NCBI GenBank assembly: GCA_951230915.1 | Contig: OX579638.1 | Coordinates: forward strand, 26,988,696 to 27,052,695 | Direction: 5' to 3' | DNA from: Antitrichia curtipendula | Lineage: Eukaryota > Streptophyta > Bryopsida > Hypnales > Leucodontaceae | Length of the DNA stretch: 64,000 nucleotides | Shown: in pieces, positions 1-11,917 of the stretch | How positions within the stretch are numbered: position 1 is the stretch's first letter | Layout of the letters: each line of letters starts with the position of its first letter | The notes under the pieces: model-generated | Seen by the model: only the letters and a program-made list of their open reading frames with translations | What the model was told of the DNA's origin: nothing | The model's database searches: none | Translations under genes and position numbers: made by a program

Positions 1-2662
1 TTCTCTTCTCAAGGAGCTTGGACTTAGTGATGACATGTTCAACCCTGTAAGCTCAGCGCTTCTCCTCTGTTTTTTTGTATCTGAAAGTGTCATTCTGAGG
101 TTTCTTGGTCTCAGGACTTTCATGTTCAGATCACTTATTCCATTACCTTCTCTGGTTATCTGACCGAATTGTATGCATGTTGGCCACTTAAAATTTCCAG
201 TACGGAATAATCGATGATGATATGAAGCAGGGTAAATTAGCTTTTGTTCACCACTAGCTTTTTGATGTCCATTTTGAGGTTTTCAGGAATGACTGCGATC
301 TGACTTTTGCACTGTTAATGTCAAGTTCCTTTGTGATTTTCATTTTGAACTGCATATTCATTATATTTCCTGAATTTAGACTTTTGATATTTCCTGTGAA
401 CAGGTGGCGGTGTTTCTTGGTCTTGGTGTTGTCCTCATCGGTGCCTGGGTTGGCTTTTGGGGAGTGCGAAAAATGGTCCTTGCGGAGGATGGAAATGTAG
501 ACGCTGGTGTAGCCAAATTTGTGAAATGGGCAATACGTGTCATTGGTGGTGTAATGCTTCTCCAGGTATCAGTTCACTCAATCCTCTGGAAGGCATCAAA
601 TCAGCTAATAAGATGTCCTTCAGTGATTACAGCAGCTCTTGTGGTCAGACTCTGTGGGGTTTACATTATCGCACCCCACAGCTTTTACATTTTTCTTACT
701 TCATCCTCTGCCGATCAAATTTTCTGAAGGATAATCAGAACTTCGTTCTTTGTTCTTCGTTTATGTATTATGTTGATTGCCTCCTTGGCATGCATGTCGA
801 CTGTTGGCAGAAATTCAGCTGACATATGTTGACATATTGTGTCTGCTGCAGTCCTCGTACGACATTGTGTTTTCAATATTGGCACTGTTATTCGGATCAT
901 CAGCAACATGGGCGTTGGGGAAATCCTTCAGCGTTCTGGAGAACCTTGAAGTTCCGGAAGCTTTACGGCATCAGTGGTCTGAGTGAGTATTCCGTGCCGT
1001 ATTTCCTGTTCACATGCGTGCAGTTTGATTTAAGAAGATTGATATTAACAATTTTGCCGTTGTACAGGTACTGGGAATCGGAAGGAATTTTTGCGTGGGC
1101 AAAGGAAAAACTGCTAAAGCTTTGGTCCAAGTAAGTGCCTTCACCAATCTTTATCAATGTGACATGGAGTACATATATTGTCCATGTGCAGGAGTTTTAG
1201 AATGAATATTCTACAGCAGGATGCCTTAAAAGGTGGTGATATTTCATCATCTTGGTATATTTTGTTGGTGAAACTTGAAAAGGGTTTGTAATGTAGAGGT
1301 AAAGACCGTGAATCCTTGCAGGCTTTTGGGCATGTGCCGAGCACTTAATTGGCGATGATATAGATGGCAGACTCGCTCAGTTCAAATGTAGTGGAAGTTT
1401 TGTCACTGACTTCTTGTGTTTGTGGGAGAACAGAAGGCCTATGATGCAAAGACAGGGTGCCTTCCGGCACACTTTGAAGCGAGGTGCCATCAACAAGCCA
1501 ATAACTAAAACTCAGGCAAATTCTCTGCAGAATCTTCCTGGCAAGGAGGCCCTGACAAGGTGGGAGCAAGTCAGTGCCCTTTCAAGAAGACATTTAACAG
1601 GTAATAGCCTTGAGATGAGATTTACTTTATCTGGGGAGCGCCAACTGCTTTGCAATTTGCATGCCTGCCTTCTGGACCTGGGCCCTTCTTGCACCGACCA
1701 AATAGCGCCAATTGGCTAACTGGAAATAGTTGCAGCTCAAGTAGTGTCCGCTAGCAAATTGGTGCTAGCTTGCAATGAATCTACTTTTATTTCCACCAAG
1801 TAACTCCCCGATTTTGGACAAGTAAACTAACCGTGGTCTATGCCAAATGGTTTGAAGTGCTAAAACCTCCTGATCTAAACCTCGCATAGCAGTTAGCTAA
1901 CTTTAACAGAACAACTCCCCATTATTTACCTTGCAAGTGTGGGCACTCAATAGGCTAGTGAACACTCTCACTAGCTTATTGGCCTTAGCACCCCAGTTTA
2001 GCTACTTGGCGCTTTTAGGTTGGTGCAGGCAGGGCCCAAGAGGATTTACGGTTTGACAGTTTGTCGGAAGTACTTTTCTGTTGTCTATCAGAGTACAGAA
2101 CATTCTCTTGTATTCAAATATTTTAGCGACGTACTCATGTTGTACTTGCTACGCTCTCTCATATTTTCCATCGGACTTGAGTTTTAGGACCGTAGAACAT
2201 GATAAAATTGTTTGGAGTATGTTTAAATTGCTAAAGATTCTCTAGCTGAATACAGAATATTCTTTCATACTCTGGTAAGCTTGGTTTTCTAGCTACCAGT
2301 ATAATTTTGACAAGATTCATCTGATGAATGCAGTTCCTAGAGCGTCACCGTCTCCACCTCGAACGGTGCATGAGTTTTACTCCACGTATCACAAGACTCC
2401 AGATCGTCAGCCTTTGATGAGCAACGATTACAAGGCCACGGACATGACTGAAGAGGCAGTGGGGGATCTGGTCAGATCTCGGGACTTTCGAGAATGGTGG
2501 GCCAATAACGTAGTCATCAACAACCGTGTTTTCATTGCTCCCAATGAACACCGGGAAGAGAGACCTGAAGAGGAAGTGGAGGCTACAGCTTCCTTGCCTG
2601 AGGAGGATTTGATTTTGACCAAGAATAACGATCATTCAAGAAGGTATCCAGGAAAAAGGTAA
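1..2662 (+). CDS. NEMP/PNET2-like nuclear envelope integral membrane protein (DUF2215), 3' part
   Basis: Spliced gene running in from the left edge. Exons read 1-46 (partial), 404-565, 852-982, 1068-1130, 1434-1600 and 2334-2662; every junction has GT-AG ends and the codon phases fit (0, 0, 2, 2, 1). The product contains a hydrophobic stretch VAVFLGLGVVLIGAWVGFW, the AEDGNVD...FVKWAIR loop and a second hydrophobic stretch after it. It has a basic Ser/Pro-rich linker and the C-terminal motif FYSTYHKTPDR followed by VGDLVRSRDFREWWANN. These are the hallmarks of plant NEMP/PNET2 proteins (TMEM194/DUF2215), multi-pass proteins of the inner nuclear envelope linked to nuclear shape and chromatin contact. 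About 300 residues are visible; the signal peptide and first membrane spans lie outside. The stop TAA overlaps a donor-like GGTAAAT at 2658, and an acceptor-like site at 2830-2831 would give an alternative tail (SWSLSDW...), so the last exon is not certain. Confidence 0.85.
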
Positions 2663-3509
2663 ATCCAAGCTTTTTGTATACTATTACTCACTGGGACGTC
2701 GTTTGAAGCCCTCGAGGAAGAGGGGGTAAGAACTTCCTGTTCGCGTTTTTGTTTATTTTGAAGAGACTATACAGTTTCATTTTCAGCTTCCTTTTTGATA
2801 AGCTGGAAGTTTTGTCTATTTTCAACTTTAGATCCTGGAGTCTCTCCGACTGGAGGCATTGTTCACAAACAGTGCAAAGCTGCACAACATCTGTATTTTC
2901 ATAATTACTTTAATCAGCACTTCTTTTGCACCTCTTGCTTAGCCGATGGTAAACATCTCCCGCAACATAGGCCGCTAAGGTATAATTCATCACAAGATAG
3001 ACTTGTACTGTATTGAGGTTCAGTTGACATACAATTTCTATTGTAAATGGAATATTTTGTGCATCATTGGCCTCATAGATATGATTGGGTCAGCAAGAGA
3101 TTTTCGATGAGGTGAACTTTTCGACGTATATACTTTGGATTTGCATTAGTGAACTGTGTGGGGCTTTGTCATTGGGTGCGGGTACCTACTTAACCATAAA
3201 ATAGGGGCAGGGTTACACTATGGAACTTACAGCATGCACACCTAGAAAGTACACTGGTCTCCTCTTTTGATGTATGTTTTGTTGTGATGGTCCGTTACAG
3301 AACAAGAACAATGTGACCAAGAACCATTGTGTTCTAGCCTCATTGACCATCATTTTGGGTGCTGCCATTTTCCAACTCGACATTAATGAAAAAATTTATA
3401 TTTATTTTTTAGAGATTTTGCAATCTTGCAATCACGTGTCTATTACAAGTTTTTAAACATTTTTGGACATTTTTGGAAAAATTCGAAATTATCGTCAATT
3501 TCTTAAGGG
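2663..3509. other. 3' flank of NEMP gene, no further gene seen
   Basis: Probably 3' UTR followed by spacer. A possible alternative last exon starts at 2832. No other coding signal or RNA gene was recognised. Confidence 0.5.
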
Positions 3510-3815
3510 AAAATGAAGATAATTCAGATTAAATACAAAATATACTCAAACCTTCACTATAGATGTATAATACAGTGTATAACATTGTAATATGAACCAG
3601 AGTTATTATATATAAAGTTCATATTGTTATAAAATATTGAAATTTAATATTTTTTATAAACTTCCAATTGGAATAGAAAGTGTAGTGGATAAGTTTCATT
3701 TCACTAGTTGGATTCAAATTCAATAAATACTACTTTTATGGCTTAAATTCACATCAAGAGTAAATAGTAATTTAGCAAGAAATGGCCCAAATACACTACA
3801 TAGGTGATCTGTGGA
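3510..3815 (+). repeat. Dispersed repeat, left flank shared with 53100-53417
   Basis: AT-rich stretch with diverged similarity to 53100-53417. Shared landmarks in the same order are ATACTCAAA, AAAGTTCATATTG(T/C)TATAAAATA, TTCCAATTGGAATA, AGAAATGCCCAAA and GTGGATTAA. Both copies run into a TTAA-ended element at the same point, so the element and its surroundings were copied together as one larger repeat. Confidence 0.6.
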
Positions 3816-4567
3816 TTAATCTCTAAAGTTTTTTTTTTATATTTTTATCAAAAATGCTCTAAAATTGCCATTTTTGATACATTTACTAAATTTTAGAAAT
3901 AAATAAATAAATTTGGAAACATGTACCTATAGGATCTTGTGGTATAGTAGTTTGAGAAGATGTAAAAAAATTTAAGATATTTCCACTATAGATTGTAAGA
4001 TATTTGCATTCAAAGTGACAAAAATTCTTTTTTGGCCCTACAAAAAATCAAGTAGCTACACTTTACAAGGTCACATTTGTATGAAAAAATGTCCAATCCA
4101 ATGTTTTCAATATTGTAATAAACAATCTATATCCTATGATTTATTTTTATTTTCTTCAATATTAAAAATTGAGTAAAATAAAGGACTTCAAAGTTTATTC
4201 TAGAGTAGAAAATCCATAATTGCTCGCAAACTAAAACTCTTTGTAACTTTCATCTCATTAATCAAAATGGAATGATTAAAAGCTTTCTACATTTATATAA
4301 ATGTAGAAAACCATTTGAAAAGAATTATTTAAAAGTGATTTTCAAAGATTTTTTTGTATTGCCCAGATTGCTTGTCGATTGTTAATTACATATTATACAA
4401 TAACTTTTTAACCATATAGTCAAAAGTTATAAGAATTGTTGGATCTTAAAGCTACTCATCCAACACATGTGTGAAAATTTCAAAGAACAAACTAAATTCC
4501 ATTCGTAGTAAGATGTTCAAAATTGCTATGTTGCCAAAAAACCGCAGTTTGGTCCTTTAAGGATTAA
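3816..4567 (+). mobile_element. TTAA-flanked inverted-repeat element, copy a (non-autonomous)
   Basis: Starts TTAATCTCTAAAG and ends CTTTAAGGATTAA, so the ends are inverted repeats with TTAA at both outer edges. The inside is AT-rich and has no long reading frame. It shares landmarks with copies at 8832, 40893 and 53418: a CTGCCATTTCT-like motif about 50 bp in, TAGGATCTT about 120 bp in, and a TTGCC...CATAACTTTTGCTC block near the far end. The TTAA target and C-rich ends resemble piggyBac-type elements by pattern only; no transposase is visible. Confidence 0.6.
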
Positions 4568-6964
4568 GCATCTTCCTCTTTAGAAAAATCAATAAGATCA
4601 TAATTAATGAGGGACTTTGTGTATTGCTACTTCAAGCAACATTGACTATCTACACAATCACTACATGTAAAAGGTCACTATCCTTGTAGTACTTTATAGA
4701 TCACAAGTTTTCACAATAGACTCCTAATTATTGAGAAGCTAACCACCTTCCCACATGGAATTTCATTTCCAGTCAATTGCAATGCCAATCACAGCACGTT
4801 GGCATGACAAAATCAAAACCTTCATTGAACCAACCCTTTGTCCCTTCCCCTTCATTTTTTGCGCCATCATTTTAGAACCTCCAAATAAAAGTAACACCCT
4901 CTTTCTTACCAACAACACAACCAAAGAACGTGCCCACAATCTCAAATATCAACTAAAAAGCACCAAAAAATTCTAGAGCTCCCCTACATTTGCAAATGCC
5001 CTATCAACATACACTACAAAATCCCGCTAGTGCCATGAAATTGGCAACACCACAAAAATCTAGCCAACATTACAAAATCCCACTACTATGTTCCAATACC
5101 TTTCTGTCTAGAACAACACTACAAAACTTTGTTTTTAGAATTTACCAAATGCCTCACAAAGTTTACTTCGTGGTCAAGCAATGTTAGATGTAGATACAAA
5201 AACAAAATTCAATGACACTTGATGCTCCATTCTTACCGAGTGTGGTTTTTAGTAGTTGAAATTGAAAATTTTTAAAATGGTTTCATAGGGCTAATGAACA
5301 GAAGACTACACTTCCACAACATTTGGCGACTAGAAAACAATAGTCATTTTACTATTGCAATCATTTCTTAGTCAAATTTTATTTTTGTGCAACTACAGTC
5401 ATTTTCTTGTCAAATTTAGGTTCTTGCAATTGTAAAACCAATATGGTAGATTCTATAAAACATAGACTTGTTCACATAGTTGACATCTATGATGAATATC
5501 AGATGGAGAATAGCTCACATGAATTCTCAATTTGAACTTTGTTACACTCTGATTATCCTACACTTTATTCAAATATGAGTGCTTAGGTTGCAACTAAAAT
5601 AATCTGTAAATAAGATTGGGTATTAATAACAATGGTTGCACTCATAGGACAATTATAGAGAACAATTAGTTGTTGTTTAACCAGTTGTGGCAAACAAGTT
5701 TTTCATCTAGTGTATAAATGGTAGTGATTCTAACTCCACCTTTGAGCTAGAACGTACACAATGGGTTCTAGTGGCTTATTAAAGAAATTATCCTATAGGT
5801 GTCTATGTCTGGTCCAATTCACGCCTTCCAAGCAATGGACGTTCTTTTATAATATCCTATAACCTAAAACAAACTCAAATCACACTAATTGTTAGAAATT
5901 CCAATTGATTTTGGCAAACAAGGCCAAGCACTGGATTTTTAGGAGTAAATTTAATTCATGATAAATACTAACCAATCCTAATCTATAGAGCCTACTTTGT
6001 CATTTCTAAAATGAGAAAATAGTCTAAAATTAAACTTTCCTAGCAAAAGATATCTAAGGATGAAGTTCTAACTCTAAACTAACCTAAAAAACTTCATCCA
6101 TCAATATCTCATGACATAATAATCTAAATTTTAATTCTATCACAATAACTATCTTGATATCTTTAAAACTTCCCACAATAAACTTCAAGAAATTTTCTAA
6201 TAATTATTTTTAGTAACTTCTAAAATTATCTTTATAACTATTTTTAGTATTTTTTTAATATTTATCCTAATATTATTTTTAATAATTTTAAAATCACCGC
6301 AATAATTTTTTGTAGTAATTTTGAAAATTACCTTAGTCAAATGAATTTGTTACCTTATTATTGATGACTTCATTTCTTGATAGAGGAAGTCTCTTTAGAG
6401 GAACTTCCTAGATAGAGGAAGCCGCTTTAGAGGAGCTTCCTAGATAAAGGAAGTTTCTTGAGACATAATAGATTGATCAAAGAAATTTCTTTAGAGGAGC
6501 TTTTTCTCACTCTCCCTTTTTCTCAAGGTTGTGAAGGCTGCAGAAACAACAACAATGGCATGAAAAACAACTCTTAGTTCAACTTCCAAACTTCAAGTCT
6601 TTAGAACTTTCTCATAGTTCAGCATTTATTCAATAATTTTGTTGTTTGTAAAAAACTCTCATAGTTCTTGACATTTATAATAACTTAAAATGAGACATCA
6701 ATCAATTCTCACACAAATATAGCACATATTTGAAAGTCAAAGCTTTGATGTCAGGATGATAACAAGTTAGATGCAAATGATTCTAGACTTTGAAAATTAA
6801 GCAAGGGACTATAGCTTTGTCGTACAGTAGGTTAGTACCAAATTCTAAGACAATAATCAAAAAGATTAATTAGTAACTGATTTTTGAAAATTAGGCAAGG
6901 AGCAATAGCTTCACTGTAAGTTAGTATTTAATTGTAGAACTTGGTACAAACTTCAAATTATAGA
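4568..6964. other. Gene-free AT-rich spacer
   Basis: No coding region, RNA gene or complete mobile element recognised. The longest open frames are short, lack homology cues and have AT-driven composition. A small tandem repeat lies at 6379-6462. Confidence 0.6.
6379..6462 (+). repeat. 32-bp tandem repeat, about 2.6 copies
   Basis: Units start at 6379, 6411 and 6443, each beginning GATAGAGGAAG (third unit GATAAAGGAAG) and containing CTTTAGAGGARCTTCC. Each unit is partly self-complementary (GGAAG...CTTCC). No function inferred. Confidence 0.8.
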
Positions 6965-7852
6965 TTAACCCTTTAGTGACCATGGTTGATTTGGAGGGTG
7001 GGCGTAGTTTTTCAAGAAAATGAATTTTGTGGCCACTCTAAAGATGTAATCTTAGATCAAACCGTACAAGGTATTTCCATAAGGGAGATTTGTCAACCTA
7101 ACAAAAAACCAAACTCATCTAATGGTACAAATTGCTATAAATAAGGTAGGAGGTCCATAAATCAACCTTTTAAAGGCTAAAATTGAATTTTGGAGAGGTG
7201 AAACATCTTTAAATATTTTTTAGTAAATTTTCTTCAAAAGACAAGTAGAATAGGCATCTAACCTAAGTCATTTCATATTTTTTTAACTTTTGTGAAATTA
7301 GTTACAAATTTTTGAAGTTCACAAAAAATGGTCATTTGTGGTCATCAAAATGAATACCCTTCTAAAATGTGCAGATTTGGTACATTGAAGAAAGTGAAAT
7401 GAACCTCTAAATCATGTTTGCTTCTAGAACCTTGTTGGAGTTTGAGTTGCTTTCCTTAATTCTCAAAAATCAATGACTTAAATGACCCTTTAGAACTTGC
7501 GCTATATAAACACCAATGCATAAGTTTACTTTGGGCATTCATGAGATTACAAAGCAACACTTATGCCTTGTTAAGACATCAAATTACAAAAAAATCTCAC
7601 AATTTGGTTGATATTTTTTTGTATTTTTGTTGAACACTTTCCATTTGAAGGTCCAGGCCATTTGAGTTTGCAACCTTATAGCTAATTCATCGATACTCCA
7701 ATTCTCTTGAAATTGGTCTTGTTTGAAGCGCACAAAGACATTCTAATTGCGTTCTTCTTTGAGATTTTTGTGATCAAATGTATTTTGAACAATATTAGAC
7801 CGAGAGTCCAAAAAACAACCAAAAAGTGGTCAACCGGTCACTAAAGGGTTAA
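6965..7852. mobile_element. TTAA-flanked inverted-repeat element, copy c (different interior)
   Basis: Left end TTAACCCTTTAGTGACC and right end GGTCACTAAAGGGTTAA form a perfect 17-bp inverted repeat including TTAA, continuing for another few bases (GGTTGA/TCAACC) with a small gap. The 888-bp interior is AT-rich, without a coding frame, and does not obviously match the interiors of the other TTAA-ended copies. It appears to be a sister subfamily sharing the CCCnTTAG-type tip. Confidence 0.75.
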
Positions 7853-8831
7853 GATGTGTTTGTAGTTCAAAGGCTCTAGGAAGATGCCACTAAATTGGGG
7901 AGTCTCACGCAAAGAACTAATATAGGGTCATGTGACTCTAAAAGCAAAATTTGAAAGACCAACCTTCCAAAACTCAAATTTAAAAGACTCAAAAGCAAGT
8001 GCTAAGGTTCCCAACTAATGGCATTGCCAAAATTTGGCTAGAAGATCCTAAGGTTTGAGTATGGACTTAAAAGACACTTAAGAAATTAAAGTTGGAAGAC
8101 CAAACCTCTCAAAACGCAATGAAAATCAAAATTTATAAGACCAAACCTTCTAAAATGCCAAACAAACTCAAATTTGGGGGACTAAACCTCTCAAAATTTC
8201 AAGATGCAAAAATAATCAACTTGAAGGGACCCCTGCATCCTTCAAAAAGTGTTTTTCTACTTGAAAATGTGAGTAAATGCTAACAAAAAAAGAAATAACA
8301 TAATTATAGTCAAATTGGCTTAAAATATCAACTTAACAAAGTATCAGTGGTATTGAAAACAAAAAGGGGGTACTGGAAAAAACAAAAGAGAGGTCTTATA
8401 TACTCGCCCATGGCCTCCTCCCTTATTTATTGGTGAATATTTTCCTAATTTACCTAGATATTTCTAAAACTAACCCTAATTAACCTTAAGGTATTTTTAA
8501 AACTAATTTTTGTTTAATCTTGGATTTTTCTAGAAGCAAACCTCACGTAGCCTTTTAGATCTTGTCCAAATCAAATCCTCAATTTTCACTTAGATATTTC
8601 TAAAACTACCTTTAGATTATTATTAATTACACTAAAAAAGTTAAACTTATTGTTGGACCCTCTCTATCTTTTAGGGAACAACTTGAAATCAAAAACCAAT
8701 TGCGCCATTGTGTTTAGAAGGACCAAATTAATCTAGTGGGTCCCCAATCTTGCTACTCACAAGTCATTTGGGCTTGTAGAAACCACAAACAATAAACAAT
8801 GATGCTAGTTTGTGAGCTTAAAAATGCGAGT
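7853..8831. other. Gene-free spacer
   Basis: AT-rich sequence with a weak local reiteration at 7930-8230 (variants of GACCAAACCTTCCAAAA and CTCAAATTT). No gene recognised. Its last 40 bases (GATGCTAGTTTGTGAGC) match 26093-26125, the likely empty-site relative of the element that follows. Confidence 0.5.
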
Positions 8832-9765
8832 TTAACCCTTAGAAGACCAAGACCCTTTTTTTGCCAAAAAACACTCAAAACTGCCATTTCTATAGCAAAG
8901 AATAAAAAAATTGAAAATTGTTTTTTTTGCAAATCTAATCGTAGGATCTTACATCTAAGTAAGATGAGAATGGGTGGAAATAATTTCTGAAGTTTTGACC
9001 GCATAGATTGCAAGATACCTATGTTTAAAAGTGGGAAAAAAACCTAAGTTTTTCATCACATTGTGGAACTAGATTATTTGACTTTGAACCTTCTTAACTA
9101 TAATTTTTTGCACTACACAGTTTTGAGCTTTAAATCTTTATGGTGGAAAATTGAGTATTTGAGTTGAGAATCTAAGAGAAAAAAGTTCAAAATTTTTAAA
9201 TTTTCATACTTAAAAAAATTGTTAAGTAGAAGTAGATTCAAGATAGAAGGAAAATCTAAATTATTAATATCTCTAAAATGGAGTTAAAATGCACTAATTG
9301 CAATGGTGAGATTTTTCTAGCAAGTAGAATTAACCATGTGGAACTCTCTTTTTTGAAAAATTATAAAACTTGCATTGAAAAATGAATTCCAAGCTATTTT
9401 TTTAAGAAGATGCTCTAATTGCCCCCAAAACAAGATTGTCCATAACTTTCTCATAACAAATTCAAATGGAAGGAATCAAAGATTTTAATGTAGACAGAAA
9501 TATAATCTAAGAGGAAAAAAATTAAAAATAATCCAAATTTTTGAATTTTATTTTTGTTGCCCCCTTTTTTTCCCCCTCTCTATTATTTTGAGCATAACTT
9601 TTGTTCCCAGGTTCTGATTAAAAAAACAATTGTATTCCCACGAAGCTAATAAATTTTTTATCTTCAAAAAGAGTTTTAAGAAATCAGGATAAAAAATGAG
9701 ATTGTAGGTACTTGCCCAAAATCCCACTTATCCATCAAAAGGACAAATGGTCCTTTAGGAGTTAA
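8832..9765 (+). mobile_element. TTAA-flanked inverted-repeat element, copy b
   Basis: Starts TTAACCCTTAGAAGACC and ends GGTCCTTTAGGAGTTAA. The interior has the family landmarks: AAACTGCCATTTCTAT, GTAGGATCTTACA, GACTTTGAACCTTCTTAAC, and a CATAACTTTTG block followed by TTGCCCAAAATCCC near the end. The sequences on either side continue into each other at 26093-26290, which lacks the element, so this copy inserted into an older repeat. 934 bp, no coding frame. Confidence 0.75.
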
Positions 9766-10317
9766 AAGCTGTGAGCGTATGCTTTGTGAGCCCAAAACAT
9801 TGACCAAAAATAATTTGAAATTTTTGAGACCAATAGAGTGAAAAGTGGAGACATTTCAAAATTTTATTATTAATAGTAAAATTTCAGCCCTATGACTGTG
9901 GACCTATGACTGTGGGACCGTGTCATCATGCACACCATGCTTGGCTTGGCATTCTAGCAAGCATTAGATGATTTTTGGGGTGTCTGGAGGGCCGTTTCGG
10001 GCCTGTTCCCGGTGCTGTTCCCCTGGCAGCAAAAGAACAGCCGCTGTTAGAAAAAAAAAATTCAAAAAATCTTAAAATAGAAAAACAAGATGAACAAATT
10101 TTTTTTTTTGAATTTTTGAATTTTTTTTTTGTATGACGTGGCAATCGCTGTGCCATGTCACGCAGCTGCTGCGGCACAGTTCTAGACAGCTTCAGACTCT
10201 TGGAACTCTGGGGAACTCGCAGCCCTCCACAGGGGTTGAAAAACATGTAATGCGACAATTTAAACCCACCTTGAGCCCCATTTTTTCTTCTTCTTGTAAT
10301 AATATTTGTTCAAGATT
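9766..10317. other. Old repeat continuation and A/T-tract spacer
   Basis: 9766-9920 continues the repeat related to 26130-26282 (GCTGTGAGCGTAT, GAGCCCA, CCTATGACTGTGG). 9960-10250 is more GC-rich with long A and T runs around 10050 and 10100. No gene supported. Confidence 0.5.
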
Positions 10318-10444
10318 AAGTTTTTAAAGATTCGAAATAAACCAATATTTTGGACAATTGATGGAAGGCTCATGTGGTAGGCACCATTTTGCAATGCATG
10401 CAAATTTTTAGAGCGTCTTAACTTCCAAAACCCTCAAGGGGCTT
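10318..10444 (+). repeat. 127-bp direct repeat flanking the LTR retrotransposon, left copy
   Basis: The 127 bases from AAGTTTTTAAAG to AAGGGGCTT match 17071-17197 with no difference that I can see. The left copy ends exactly where the 5' LTR begins. It is far longer than the 4-6 bp target duplication made by LTR-element integrases. Confidence 0.9.
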
Positions 10445-10814
10445 GATATCGGTGATTTCTGTACAACTAGGTTAAGTCTCACTGAGATGTCGTAGAAGAA
10501 TAGGCCCTCAAATTTAGAGCTTCAGGAGAGTGATGACTGATTAGGTTTGGAACCCTAACTGTCGGTTTGTTACAGGGAGGTTCGGAGGCGAGATTATTAG
10601 AGGCGGTTTCTACAGAATAAAAGAGGGAGAGTAGAGAGGCAGAAGGACCAATCATGTAACTGAGGTGAAGAAATAAAAGGAAAAGGGAAATAATTGAATG
10701 GGAGATACTGCGTCTTATACCAGAGAATTAGGCTTATTGATCTGTATGAGTTTCGGCGTTGATTGATCTGTGACTGGGTTTAGGATAGGTTATGATTTTT
10801 GTTATCTGATTTCA
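10444..10814 (+). repeat. 5' LTR (371 bp)
   Basis: Begins TGATATCGGTGATTTCTG and ends CTGATTTCA, and matches 16672-17042 throughout. A promoter would lie inside; the AATAAAAG stretches near 10616 and 10672 could serve as TATA-like or polyadenylation signals, but I cannot place R and U5 from sequence alone. Confidence 0.93.
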
Positions 10815-10817
10815 TAT

Positions 10818-10835
10818 TGGTTCCGTTGCCGGGAC
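10818..10835 (+). other. Primer binding site, complementary to tRNA-Glu 3' end
   Basis: TGGTTCCGTTGCCGGGAC, three bases after the 5' LTR. Its reverse complement GTCCCGGCAACGGAACCA is the 3' end of plant tRNA-Glu with CCA added, from established knowledge of that tRNA. Confidence 0.85.
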
Positions 10836-11060
10836 ACGAGAATTTGTTAAAGGGTGAGAGCCGTTTTAATTTGGGGTCTTGTGGTTGAAATTTTAGAAAG
10901 CTTGTTATGTAAGGATTTACTCCGGAATCAGCTAATTTTTGTGTCACAGTGACTAGAGAAAGTGGACAGCGAGCCTTCATAACCAAATTAGCTCAGATCC
11001 ACACGATTGTGTCTCGTTAATTCCGTTGGAGCAGGATAGTAAAATAGAAATCGTTGAAAT

Positions 11061-11318
11061 ATGTGTTACGTGGAAGCAAAAGAATGCTGGTGTCTGATTC
11101 GAGAGTTTGAAAATTTAACTTTACAGACAACAATGATCGCAACACAACCTGCTGAGAGAACAATTCAGAATACAGGATTAAGAACGACTATGTATGGAAT
11201 TCAAAACGCTCCAAGAAGTTATGTTAATGCAGTTGGGCGGTTTAATGAGATGAATCCATTGTTCTTTGCAGAATCTGGGTCTTTTGCAGTTCCGTCTTTT
11301 GTTTCGCAAGAATTGTGA
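11061..11318 (+). CDS. Small leader ORF of the LTR element, function unknown
   Basis: 85-codon open frame between the primer site and the RNase H ORF, starting with ATG. The product has no recognisable domain; the middle is Thr/Asn-rich and the end hydrophobic (PLFFAESGSFAVPSF). It may be chance, or a lineage-specific short protein. Conservation in other copies of the element would decide. Confidence 0.3.
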   Translation: MCYVEAKECWCLIREFENLTLQTTMIATQPAERTIQNTGLRTTMYGIQNAPRSYVNAVGRFNEMNPLFFAESGSFAVPSFVSQEL

Positions 11319-11419
11319 GGTTATAGTGTAGAGGTACAAGGCAATGGATAAGTTGGATGAGGATTAGAGTCCGCTTGAATATCCGGTCGACGCTCAAAAT
11401 ATGTTTCCCGCCGCGTGAC

Positions 11420-11812
11420 ATGAAATCCTGGAAACTTTATTTCGACGGTTCCTGCTCGAAGCAGTTCGGTTCGGGGGCTGGAGTAGTTTTGGAGAACCCG
11501 GAAGGAGTAAAAGAGACATATCATAGAAATCTGGGAAAGGGTCTAACGAGCAACCGGTCGGAATATGCTGCTCTCGTTGCTGGATTAGAGATAGCAAAAG
11601 ATAAGAATATACAGTGTGTTCAAGTGCGAGGTGATTCAAAGCTGATCTGTAATCAAGTCGCCGGAAATTGGGAAGTCAAGTCCCAAAATTTGGTATCCTA
11701 CTATCAAACAGTGAAAGAATTGACGCGAGGATTTGTATCAGTGGAAATAATGCATGTGCCTCGGCAACAAAATTTAGAGGCTGATGCAGCAGCTAAGAAT
11801 TCGAGTCATTAA
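11420..11812 (+). CDS. RNase HI-type protein encoded upstream of gag
   Basis: 130-residue ORF in its own frame, ATG at 11420 (MKSWKLYFDGSC). It shows the RNase HI fold signature in order: FDGS (first Asp), SNRSEYAALVAGLEIA (Glu), GDSKL (second Asp) and a final Asp in NLEADAAAKN. All four catalytic acids are present. The type resembles the archaeal/plant-like RNase H (aRNH) acquired by several LTR lineages such as Tat. There it usually sits within pol; here it is a separate ORF before gag. The pol-encoded RNase H of this element has lost key residues, so this protein probably removes RNA during reverse transcription. Confidence 0.85.
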   Translation: MKSWKLYFDGSCSKQFGSGAGVVLENPEGVKETYHRNLGKGLTSNRSEYAALVAGLEIAKDKNIQCVQVRGDSKLICNQVAGNWEVKSQNLVSYYQTVKELTRGFVSVEIMHVPRQQNLEADAAAKNSSH

Positions 11813-11917
11813 AATTATATGCAAGACACGTCCAGTCTTGGAGGGGCAGACTCAGTGACCGGATGGTTGAAAGAGCTTTTGTAGATTCAGATACGGAGTT
11901 CAAAGAAACAAGAGAAA

